Shown: one piece after another, positions 23,741 to 34,939 of the stretch
How positions within the stretch are numbered: position 1 is the stretch's first letter
Layout: every line of letters starts with the position of its first letter
Origin: Anaeramoeba flamelloides
Taxonomy: Eukaryota > Metamonada > Anaeramoebidae
Assembly: GCA_027625915.1 (NCBI GenBank)
Contig: JANTQA010000030.1
Span: 1,550,001 to 1,614,000 of the forward strand
DNA length: 64,000 nucleotides
Direction: 5' to 3'
Made by a program: the position numbers and the translations under genes
The notes under the pieces: generated by a model
The model's database searches: none
What the model was told of the DNA's origin: nothing
Seen by the model: only the letters and a program-made list of their open reading frames with translations

Positions 23741-24455
23741 AAATTCATTGTGTTTTTTTTTCTACTTTGGATATTGTTAATTTGTTTTATTGAAGATTTG
23801 GGGGAAACGCAAAATATAAAAGTTTTAAAAGCATCAGGAAAAGATCTCCCAAGCTAATGGTCTTGAATGGCTATGTGTTTTTCAATAAAACACATACAAT
23901 AAATTTTTTCAATTATTAGAAAAGAAAACTCAAAAAAAAAAAATAACAGTAATTTTTTCTACAATTATTGAGTTTTTTAATGTCAAAAAATGACTATTGG
24001 GGTTCCTTGGAAATTAGTGAAATCGGCTTTATGTATTTTTACAAAAAAAATCAGAATAAAAAAAAGGGAAAAATATAAAATAAAAATTCGTTTTAAGAAT
24101 TTATTTTTGGTTAAAATTATCAAGTTCGTCAAGAAAACGACAAAAAAAAGTCTTGAATATTTAGATTTAATATTTTTTGATGGGACTTTTTGGAAAAAAG
24201 GATCAGCAGTTGGAAAAAATATTGTTCTATTTATCACAACCTAACTGCTTAGAATCTTTTTTTGGTAAAAGTAGAAAAAAAAAAGACTGTTTTTACTTGG
24301 AGTTCTAAGATTTATAAAAAATTATTTGATTTATTATGAAACTGAACTGTTTTCCAACTGTAAATTATGTTTATTGTTTTCGATCAACAAAATTGTTTTC
24401 ATTTTCTTTTATTGCTAAATTTTTTTTCCAATTTTTTTGATTCAACATTAATTGT
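23741..24455. other. 5' flank of the CARMIL gene
   Basis: AT-rich region before the CARMIL start. 23983-24244 is open on both strands but resembles no family I know. No promoter element can be defined. Confidence 0.4.
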
Positions 24456-27400
24456 ATGAGTAAGTCAGGTTCTTGTAGAACTCTAACACAAGAAGACAGA
24501 TGTTTTTTAGATGATTTAATGGAGTCTGTTGGTGAGGAGATCAACGAAATGGCTTGGATACGTAAAAGGAAAACCAAAAACAAGAAGCTACTAAGAATTG
24601 AAGATCGGATTCTCGTTGTGTCAAAATACAGGATATTTACTGTTGGGAAAAGAAAGGGCTCTCTCAAGAAAAAGATATGTAGGAGTGCACACTTGTTTGA
24701 AATTACTAAAATTATTAGACATAAAATGAGTCACGTAAGTTTTTCTTTTGAGTTTGATTCCAATTTTTTCTTTTTGATCTTTATCATTAATTCTTCACCC
24801 ACCTTATTTTCAATTATTCACACCTACAAAAAGAAACACTAAAAAGTAAAATTTTTTTTGAAAGTAGCATTTTTATTGTGGTGAATTTAACTGAGTGAAA
24901 CCAAATTTTTCTTCGTCTTGGGTTAAAGAGATTTCAAAAATTATAAAATTTTCATTCGGTGATCGAAATAACCCATGTTGACAACCTTTAAGGATTACAA
25001 TCCCTAAAACTAGAAAAAAAAAAAGATTATATCATGTGTAGGGTGTGGTCACTTGTTAATTTAGTTCTTATCTGATCGATCCTCAGCTTAGTATGGATTT
25101 TAATAGTGGTTCAAAAAGGCAGAAAGTCAATTTATTTTATTTTCCAAAATCTGAATTGAGGAATATAAGAAAATAAATATTGGAAGTTAAGTTATAGAAT
25201 ATTATATTTTGTAGGTTTTTCAAAGAAATTTTTAATTAGAAAGTTTGATTTTATTTGGATCTTGAAATAAAAATTTTTTTATCATTTAGTTAATTGACTA
25301 AAAAGTAAATAAATATTTTCAATACAACCTAAAAATCAAAATTTATTCTTGAACACCTACCAATCTATTAATCTTACATTCTTCAATTCGGATTTTGGAA
25401 AATAAAAAATAAATTGACTTTCTGCCTTTTTGAACCACTATTAAAATCCGATACTAAGCTGAGGATCGATAAGCTAAGAACTAAATTAACAATTTGTGAC
25501 ACCCTACACAAGATATAATCTTTTTTCCAATTAAAGGGATTGTTAACTTTAACCAATTACGAAAATTTTACTTTAGTTTTTTTTCTGACTTGAGTACTTA
25601 ACGAGATGAAGATCAATACAAACACACTGGTATCGGATTTAAATTAACTTTTTAATGTTAGATCTTGAATTAATGTAAATGGTTAAAAAATATTAAATTC
25701 TTTTGTTTCAAAAATTTTGTCATATTTACATAATTTACAAACAAAAATGAATATGTTAAAATTCAAAAAAGAGAATTTTCTCTTTTTTTTGTCAAAAAAC
25801 TTACAATTTATTCTCTCTGTATCTTCACAATTCTTTTTTGAAATTGATTTTAGTAACCTTATTTTTTATATTCTGTTGTTGCCATTCCTATTATGCTTGT
25901 TACTTTTATTTCTACAGTCAACCAATATTTCGGACAAGGGTTAAATTGCTGTAATGGGTACAATGTTAAAAAACCTGGGCCAGTTGTGCCACTATAATTA
26001 TTTGAATATTATTTCAAGAAACTTTTCAAACATCAAGCTACTAACCCTCTGATTGGAATTAAATATTGAATTTCAGGAAATTTTCAAAATTTAACACTTT
26101 TTCCCTGAGATCAAGTTTTAGAGTTTAGATAGTTATTTAAGACTTTAAAGTTTAATCTTAATTAATTTAAGGAAGTAGGTGCCTTTTACTAATTTTTAGT
26201 ATTATGGTTTATGAGAAACTGGATAATTACAATAATTTCTTTTAACTAAATACCTTAATATTTATATAAATAGGAAACTGTCAGATTCACTTGAATAATA
26301 AAATAAATTTCATAATAAATTTCCCAATTTTATTTTATTTTTATTTTATTTTTAGACAAAAAAAAAATATCTCTAAAGTATAGAACCGAATATTAAAATT
26401 GTAATTTTTTTATTATAATAGATATCTTGGATTTATCAAAATATTTATTTTCAAAATTTGATTTTTAGTGACCAAGGATTTTGAAATGGAGTTTATGTTC
26501 ACTTACCAATTAAAAAATCTAAAGTAAAAAAATGAAAAAAATGATCAAGAAAAAATAAATAAAAATCATTGATTTAATCTCTTATCTTTAACATTTCACA
26601 TAACTACTTCATTCTGTACCCGGTTTTGTTTTTATTTTTTTAATCGAAATACTTTTGTTTGTAAAATTTTTGAGAAACAAATTACTTTTTATTTCATAAA
26701 GAATTTCCAAACTGAATTAAAAAAACCCTATTTTCATCTAATTCGTCCAATTCTAGTTTTATTTCAGAAAAACAGGATATTTATTAAATATAACTTCTGA
26801 AAAGTATTGATTTATTGGATATAATACCTTAATTTTAAATTATTTCTTTTTTCAAGAAAATTAAAAAAACTAAAATAATTCTGAATTCTTTATTGAAATT
26901 TTTTAATCTTATTTTCTTATACTTTGGGTTGAATTTTTTGTTGTAATTTTAAGATTTCAAGAATTCAATTCTTTTTCACTCTAATCTTTGTAACATTATT
27001 CTTTGTTTTAGGCTTAAATTGATAAAAATTTTTGAAAAAAGAATTTTGTAAACAAATTTATAAAAAATCTTTTAATAAAATAATAATAAATAGTAATCTT
27101 TCAGAATTTTAAGATAATTAATTCTTTGTATTAGATCCAAACTAGTAAATATAAAGAAAAAAAATCTTGGAAAATAGGTTTGGTTGATTTTTTTTTTTCA
27201 TTCTTGATTTCAATAAATTTATTTTGGATAATTTTGATTTTTTCCTGTTTCAAATGTTTAAATTGAAAAAAATCTTTTTTTTAAGAGTTTTACCTTCTCA
27301 GGTCTATTTTTTGGTTTAATCTTTGATTTATTTCAAGTATTAACGGTAGAAAATTTCTTGATTTAAAAAAAAATTTAATAAAACCAAAAATATAAATCAA

Positions 27401-30400
27401 AAAAATGTACCCAAAAAATTGAAAAATTCAAGATTCAACTCTAATTTACTCGGATTCTTTTCACAAATAGAGTAGTGAATATCACTTTGATTAAACAGTT
27501 ACAATATTCCTGATGACACTCAAAAAAATATTTTTTCAGTAAGATTCCCACTATTAAAATTTTTAACAAATGGTAAAAATTTACCTATGCCCTTAAAAGA
27601 CTTTGAAACGATAATAAAATAATTTTTGACCCATTCTATTAACCTTTTAAGTGTTTAAATCTATAACTGGAATAAATTTGAAAAAACACAAGAGTAAACC
27701 CAAATAATAAAGTTTTGTCAAATTTATGTTCTTATTCCTACGAAGAATATAAAAACCTCTGAGATTTTTATATTTTCAAGATATTGAAAGACTATTAACA
27801 GTTAAGAATTTTTTTTCCCAAAAGCAGATGTTTAAATTTGAACCCTTTATACACTAAAAGTTAAGCTTAAAAATAGTTTATATCTCTTATTAAATCACCA
27901 CAATCAAAATAGCTGTTTTTATTACTCCCGCCCGCCCTTTTTTTTTTTTTTTTTTTGTATTTCATTTTATTAAACATTTTTTATACTTTTTGTTGTTAAT
28001 TTTGATTACTCTTTTCTCTCTCTTCACCTTTCAATTTTTTTTTTTTTTTACTATTTTTCAATTAAAACTACTCTGTTCTATTCTTTTTTATTAATGCAAT
28101 TAGATTGAATTGATTTTTAAAAATTTCAAAATTGATATTCTTTCTGAAAAGTCCGATGATCTTGTTACAACAATTTTGCAAAATTATCAAGTGATCATTG
28201 AAGGGTTCCCTGATGAATCCTTGTTAAAATTTGAAGGCGATTCTGAAAAGTTCGAAGAGCTCTTAAAAAAGCCCACAAACTCCTTAGGTAAAGGATTTGT
28301 TGAGACATATAAGGCGTGGTGTAATTGTTTCCAAATGAAAGCAAACCAATTTCTGATTGATCAGATTTCAGAAAACATTTTGCAAAATGAAGAAAAAGCC
28401 GAACAAAAGAGATTGGACTTATCATTTCTGTCCAGGTTTCCAAAGGAAATGAGAGGGGGAAAAGCAATTAAACCCCTTGTTGCCGCCTTAATGCACAACC
28501 AACATTTTGAAGAAATTTATATTTCAACCTTAAATTGGAAACAAGCTGCCTCAGTTTTTTCAACTGCAATTGGCTGTACAAAAAAAATTAAAAAAGTGAC
28601 TTTCTCAGATCTGGGAATTTGTGATGGATTCAAATCATTTGGTAGATTTTCATTTTTTATTTTTAATTCTTATTTCTAAGTTTTTTATGGAAAATTCTAA
28701 TTTTAAGTTATCTGAGTGTTGAAATACAAAAAATGAACAATAAAAATGATTTAAATGTTAATAAAGTAAAGTAAAACCAAAATATCAGAATTTCTATTTT
28801 TTTTTTTTGCTTTTTTTTATGAACATTAAAAACATATTTATAGATCCAAAAACTTTTAGAACTTATATAACAAAACAATTAAAAATTTAAATGAATTTTG
28901 TTTGTCTCCTATTCCACTTACTTTCCACTTTATATTCACTTAGATTGGTACCGTTTCCCTCAAAAGTATTATATTTCATATTGAAAAGGCAAGTAATGGA
29001 ATTTAAAAGTATTTTGGTTTTGGAACCCGTTAAATGGAAATTTCAAATTTGGATCAGTGTAAATGAATGACCGAAATCAAAAAAAAAATTCGAAATACTA
29101 AACCAAAATTTTGTATTTTATCTAGATACATTGTCTCAGAATTTTTGAAGTCAAAAAATATGCTGTTCGTTATAAAAGTAATAATAACTATATAAAAAAT
29201 TAGGACATTCCTTCAAAAAGCGAAAAGATAATTTTTTAAACTTTTTCTCAAACTATTTATAATATTGAACCAAAGAGTTTGGGAAACACCTTTTAAAATT
29301 TTAAGAATTCACTGTTATTGAAACAGTTCTGATTTCTTCTTCAATATGTGATTGTAATTGATACCTGTTGAAAGATAAATTAAAATAATATTTCATTTAT
29401 CTTTCTCTATACACAATGAAAAATCTTTGTAAAAAACCTTTTAATACTCTTAATGTTTTTTTCTCAAGTTTATACCCAAATTTGAGGTTTTGTGTGTTTA
29501 TTTGAACAATTAAAATTTAATTTTTTTTTTTTAATTTTTTTATTAAAAATTTAAAAATAATAAATAAAATTATAAATAGGACCTGCACTAAAAAACCCAC
29601 TATTACCTTTAGAATATTTAGATTTATCAAATAATTCGATTTCTGAAAAAGAAATGAAACACTTAGCCAAAGGATTGGAAAATATGGAAACGGGAATTAA
29701 ACATTTGAATTTATCTAACAATTCATTAAATTCAGATTCAATCACCAAGTTATTAGATGCATTAAAAAACAATAACCATCATTTAAAAATTGAACATTTA
29801 GATTTATCTAACAATAAATTTCAAAGATCTGGTTCGTTACAATTTGGATTATTTTTACGAGCATTGAAAGGAAAAATGCAATTATCACATTTGAATCTTT
29901 CAAAATGTTCTTTAGATTTAGGAATGGTTTTTGAAACCATTATTGAAGTGTCAAGTAATAAAAATTTGCAACATATCGATGTTAGTAACAATAAATTAAA
30001 AAAAAATGATTTCCAAAGTATTGCTGAAATGTGTCAAAAAATTACAACTTTGAAACACTTATCAATCAATCATTGTAATTTAAAGGGGGGACAAATAGCG
30101 ATTATTTTAGAAAAAATATTTAAAAATAAGAATTTATCTGAATTTGTTTTCAGAGCAGGCTCAAATATAATTTCCATTGAAGGTATAATTAATCCATTTC
30201 TTTCTTTCTTTTTTTCTATTGATAATCATTATTTTTTTAAAAAGAATTTGGATCAAAAAGTTCAATCTTCGAAAATTTAAACTTTAATTTATAAATTTTT
30301 TTCAGGGCTAATTAATCACCTTTTTTTAAACAAAATAATATAATATTTTTTATTTTTTGTGAACCTTTCCTAATATTTACAAAAAATTCAAAAAATCTAA

Positions 30401-32358
30401 TTTTGTTTTTAGGGATATTTTTCTTTTATATTTTCAAAGTGTGGAAATATAATCTGTTGATAAAAATGATTTAGATTTCAGTAAATTAAAGAAAGACCAA
30501 AAAATTGGATTTTTTTTTTTTTTTTGGTTTTTTTATGAAAATTAAAAACATCCTTTTATTGATCAAAAAAATTTGAGAAATTCTCAAACAAAACAAGGCA
30601 GATTTAATTATTATTTTATTTTTTTTTTTACCTCTTGTTTCTCTTTCTTTCTACTTTATATTCAAGTATATTTGTACCATTTACCTCAGCTCTAGAATGT
30701 TTTAAAATAGTAATAGTAATTTATGAGGTTTTTGATTTTGGAACCCGTTAAATGGCAATTTCAAATTTGGTCAGAGTAAATGATTAGTTTTCCAAATGAA
30801 AAATTTGCAAAAAAAAAATCCAAATTTTAACAAGATTTCTTGTCTAAACATAATTTTAGTCAATAATTATACTTTTAGCTCTAAAAGTAATATGCACTGG
30901 CTATACAATTAGGATAGACCTTAAATTTCAAGAAATTTATTTTTTTGTTATTTCTGACATTTAACATATAACTTGAAAATAAATTTATTTTGGTTTGAAT
31001 CACATATCTCATATATTTTGTGATCTCTTTTTCAAAAAATAATCACAAAAACAGGAACATTTTTTCACTATAATTTGACAAAAATAATTTAATTTGTGAA
31101 TTTTTCTGAACTTAATTTCTTGGCCACCTGTACACTTTTTCTAGAGTATTTGAATTAATATAAAATTTTATTTTTACTCTTGTTTTTGCATTATTTTAAT
31201 TATTAATTTGAAAATTGGTTGCAAAAATTCACAAAAAATGGAACAAGGGTTGAAATTTGATGAATTATCATTTTTTCAACATTAAAAAAATCAATTTTTC
31301 AACATAAAAAAAATCAATTTTTCATTTTTTTTTTATTTTTGTGAAATTTTTTTTTATTATTATTATTTTAACAACCAAAATGAAAATTCTGATAATTCTA
31401 AAAAAACAACAAACCAAAACAATTTTTTTTTTTATTATTATTTTAATAAAAAAATTCTATTATTATTTTGTATGAAAATACTTATATATTCTCAAATTCA
31501 ATAGGAATAAAAAAAATCCAATCTTTATTCAAAAAATATAAAAACAAAAATAATCTTAAAGAATTATTGTTGGATGATTGTCAAATGGAAAATAAGGGAT
31601 TGTCTAGAATATGTAAATCTATTCAATATCTTAAAGGATTAGAAAGATTATCATTATCGATGAACTTTAGCCGTGGAAAAACAGATAAATATTTGTCGTC
31701 AATCTCTTCATTATTTGAAATCGAAAATATCAAATTTTTAAGACTTGCAGGAAACAAAAAAAGCCACATGACATTTTCTAAAAATCTTCTGAATGATTTT
31801 TTTCAGCCATTAATGAAGAATTCTACCTTGAAAGGGTTAGATATCTCTGGAAACAAACTAGGTGATGGTTGCTGTATTGTTCTTGCTAACTGCTTATCCT
31901 TAAATAAAGGGTTACATTCGTTATGTGTTGATGGCAATGATATAACACTAAAAACAATCCAAAAACTAATTTGGTCATCAAAAGAAAACCAAATATTATT
32001 TGATATTAAATGGCCAAAAATGGATATTGATCAAATATTAAAAAAGGCCAAAAAAAGAGATAAAGAAAGTGTTCTTGAACAAATTACAGATTTAAAAAAA
32101 AAATTTTTCAAAACTTTAGAGTCCAATTATAGACAAGGTGGTATTGGGATAGATGAAGCATTTGGAATAATCACATCTAAATCCCCAAAATCTAAAAAAA
32201 GGGCAAAAAAAAAAGCTAGATCCTATTCAATGAAAGTTAGTCGTAAAGTTACATCGAACATTAATTCGTCATGGAATAAAGATAGAGAAAAGAAAACTTG
32301 TAAATCTGAACCATCAGATACTTCTTCTGATTCTGAAACAAAAATTTCAGAAAATTAA
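24456..32358 (+). CDS. CARMIL: CARMIL-type capping-protein/Arp2/3/myosin-I linker
   Basis: Four exons: 24456-24734, 28104-28641, 29580-30182, 31505-32358; introns of 3369, 938 and 1322 nt in phases 0, 1, 1 (donors GTAAGT, GTAGAT, GTATAA). The spliced product is 757 aa. Residues 1 to about 130 form the non-canonical PH domain of the family, split at residue 93 (KKKICRSAHLFEITKIIRHK). A helical linker and a leucine-rich-repeat solenoid follow (repeats such as LEYLDLSNN, IKHLNLSNN, IEHLDLSNN, LKGLDISGN). A helical segment (KKAKKRDKESVLEQIT) corresponds to the dimerisation region, and a basic Ser-rich tail ends in TAA. CARMILs bind membranes, regulate capping protein and link it to myosin I at the leading edge. 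I see no LxHxTxxRPK capping-protein motif, and the protein is shorter than the roughly 1000 or more residues usual in the family. No ATG precedes exon 2 in frame, so exon 1 is needed. Confidence 0.85.
24965..25998. mobile_element. MITE related to 15838-16314, interrupted by another element
   Basis: 24965-24997 and 25543-25998 match the two parts of the 477 bp element in the TRIM intron (landmarks GACAACCTTT, ATTTTGTCATATTTACA, ATTTCTACAGTCAACCAATATT, GTAATGGGT). The gap is the 545 bp element below. Lies in CARMIL intron 1. Confidence 0.72.
24998..25542. mobile_element. 545 bp long-TIR foldback element nested in a MITE
   Basis: Ends are CAATCCC and GGGATTG next to TA or TTA. The arms are about 200 nt or more and pair through landmarks such as GATTATAT, GTGTAGGGTG, TTAGTTCTTA, CCTCAGCTTAGTAT and GGCAGAAAGTCAATTTAT. 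No coding frame. A 543 bp copy lies at 50178-50720 and a decayed one at 6640-9070. Confidence 0.82.
26300..26500. mobile_element. MITE family R, copy in CARMIL intron 1
   Basis: Matches 53840-54062 over most of its length (landmarks AAATTTCATAATAAAT, TATAATAGATAT, AAATATTTA, GATTTTGAAATGGAGTTTAT). Terminal repeats are worn. Confidence 0.6.
28690..29225. repeat. CARMIL intron 2 body, homologous to intron 3
   Basis: About 500 nt of this intron align in the same orientation with 30416-30950 in the next intron (landmarks GATAAAAATGATTTA, ATTAAAAACAT, CTACTTTATATTCA/CCACTTTATATTCA, TTTTGGAACCCGTTAAATGG, ATTTCAAATTTGG). Non-coding in all frames. Confidence 0.8.
30416..30950. repeat. CARMIL intron 3 body, homologous to intron 2
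   Basis: Partner of 28690-29225. Both introns are phase 1 with G|GTA donors and ATAG|GA acceptors. The rest of this intron (30951-31504) is AT-rich with no further match noticed. Confidence 0.8.
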
Positions 32359-32389
32359 ACATATCTTATTCTCATAAAAGGATCTCTCT

Positions 32390-32417
<28 letters not shown>
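32390..32417. repeat. (AT)n microsatellite
   Basis: About 13 AT dinucleotides shortly after the CARMIL stop codon, probably in its 3' UTR. Confidence 0.9.
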
Positions 32418-32421
<4 letters not shown>

Positions 32422-32999
32422 GAACACATATGCATACACATCACAATAATAAAAATACATAAATTTATTATTTATATTAAGCATTAATCAAGTCTATACC
32501 GTTTCGATTTTTAATGTTTTTTTTTTTTTTTTCACTTTTTGGAACTATTAAAATCTATTATTTTTTCAGAAAAATATCATTTAGTAAAATATAAAAACTG
32601 ATTACTATTGATGAAAAGATTCATTTTCGAAACTTTAAATCACAATTTTTTGATCAAGATATAAATGATATATTGACACTAATAAAAATAAATCTAAATT
32701 ATAACATTAAAAAATGGTTAATTTTTTTTTTTTTTATTTTTTTGAACAAAAGAGAAGTAGTATCAAAAAAAAATAGAATCCCCTGTTTATAGGAATCACT
32801 GAAACCTTATTTAACACCCACTTCTACTCTAATAACTTTATTACAACTTTTTCTTTGCTTTTTATTTCTAGAAAAAAGAAAAACTTTATTTCTCTTCAAA
32901 TAATATCGAGGAAGAAAAAGAGAATATTTTTAAAAATTTTAAAAAAGTAAAAAGATAATTTTAAAAAAATCATTTTGATTTTTGATACAACAAAAATAA

Positions 33000-34720
33000 A
33001 ATAGGGGGGGTAGAATAATAAATTAATAAACCAATATACATTTGCCAATTATTCCATGGATTATTTCTTTGTTAATCTAACCAAAAATGACTTTTTTATC
33101 TAACTATTTGTATAAATATAAAAGTAACAAAATTCTGAAAAATCAATCCACATTCCTCCAAGAATAATTTATAAAAATAAAGTAAAAACTTGATCAAGTG
33201 AGAATTTCAGTATACAAAAGGAGATATTAACTCAAAAAGAAATAAGTAATTCTTTTTTTAAACATATATCAAAAAATATGAAGTTTTCAAAAAAAAATAA
33301 TTATTATATTAATTGGGAAATATAAAACTTGAGATAAATACAAATAAATTGAAACAATTCAAAGAAAATTTTTTAATAAACAGTTCATGGTGGAAATACC
33401 AAGGTTATATTGAAAATTATTATGTAAAAGGATAAGATAAACAAATAAACAAAAATAATTTTGAAATGAAATGGTTCTACTTCTATATTAAAACTTACGA
33501 ACAATTATTCAGTCAATGGTACTTAGTCAGAATAAGTGAATTACATGTTTTTACAGGGTTTGATTCAATATAAGAAAAAAAAAATTATTGTGGAAATTAG
33601 AAAATTTAAATCATTTTTTCACATTTTTATTTGTTTTTTTGATTTTTTTTGACAAAATCAATTTCCAAATTTTTTTTTTATTGCAAGATCAATAGTAATT
33701 AGTAAAAAACTTGTTATTCTCTGTTATTGATAAAGTAAAAATGATTTTAGAGAAATGATATTGGTTTTTATTGGAATTTTTTTAAAATCTTTATTAAAAA
33801 GATCAAAATGAACATAGTTATTTTTCTCAATAGCTTTACCTAAGAATTTGGGTTTTCTAATTTTTAAGAAAATTTATTGATTTATTAGTTTTATTCCAGG
33901 TGGATGTCAAATATTCTTTGATGTTATTATGTTACTTATAATCTTATTTAATCTTCATAGGTTATTTATAAGAAATATTTGATATTTGAAAAAAAAAAAG
34001 TTAAGCTCTATTTGATTTAAACAAAGTTTATATTTCACAAATTACGTAAATAGATATCCTTATGTTCATGATAAAAAGAAAATAAAAACAAAATCTTTTA
34101 ATTTATGTAAAAAATTAAACTAATGTTTAAATTATTAAAGATATTGAGAATTTTTTAAGTACTAACCATCCTATTCTGTTCAAAAAAAAATCGAATAATT
34201 TGGATTAGAGAAATTATTTCCAATAAAAAAAATATATACCAAGGAATAATGTCAAGTATAACATTGAAAATACAGATTCATTATTTATTTTATCATTAGC
34301 AATGATGGAGAAAATTATACTCTTTATTGAAATTTCTAAACTAAAATGCAGTAGTGTTATCTGTCCCAATTGCTGTTGAGTACCTCACTTTTAAAGAATT
34401 CAAAAGAATTGAGCAAAATCTTAAAAATTCTGGAAAATATCTCAGTATTTTTCTTAATTTTAAGAAATCAATTCATTTTTCAAATAAACAGAACACCCAA
34501 GTAAGCACAAAGGTTAGCTTTTCTTCAATTTAAGAAATAAAATGAAAGATTTTTCTATTTTATACGAATTTCTTAAATTCAACACAATCTCAGGTTGTTT
34601 TTCCAGAATAAACAATAAAAAAGTAAAAATTAAAGATTTTACTCTGTTGTTTTAAAAACTGGTAAAACTAACACCAGTACTGAAATTAATTTCCTTTTTG
34701 TCCAAGCACAAAAAAAAAAT
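33000..34720 (+). mobile_element. LINE fragment (copy C) with a nested repeat
   Basis: Reads LINE-like pieces (SENFSIQKEILTQKEIS, then after the insert LYFTNYVNRYPYVHDKKKIK and TKSFNLCKK), which line up with copies A and D. The 3' UTR carries decayed palindromic modules (34390-34690) and ends like copy D (GAAATTAATTTCCT). 33510-33960 is an inserted repeat. Many stops; dead. The 5' boundary is approximate. Confidence 0.6.
33510..33960. repeat. Repeat family G, copy 2 (without the MITE)
   Basis: Matches 14890-15620 but lacks the 257 bp insert, so it shows the pre-insertion sequence. It interrupts LINE copy C. Confidence 0.6.
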
Positions 34721-34939
34721 TCCAAAATATTAAAGTGTACTTGTACCCTTAAATCAAAATCTATATTTAAAAATTACATTGATTACCACTGTTAACTCAA
34801 CTTGAGGAAATTTCTAAAGACGTTTTTGGTGTTCTAAAAATCAAGAATCTCTGGGGACAATGGGAAACCTACAAAAAACATAGTATGATTCTGAAGAAAA
34901 AAAAAACTTTTCATTTTCTTTCATTAAATATTTTTTTTA

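Noticed and set aside
23983-24244. Mirror-image open frames on both strands upstream of CARMIL
   Set aside because: A fragment (FFDGTFWKKGSAVGKN) vaguely recalls a transposase, but there is no second motif, and openness on both strands suggests chance.
28690-30950. Explaining the similar CARMIL introns by LRR exon duplication
   Set aside because: The intervening exon and its neighbours do not align beyond the generic LRR pattern, while the intron bodies do, so exon duplication is the weaker explanation.
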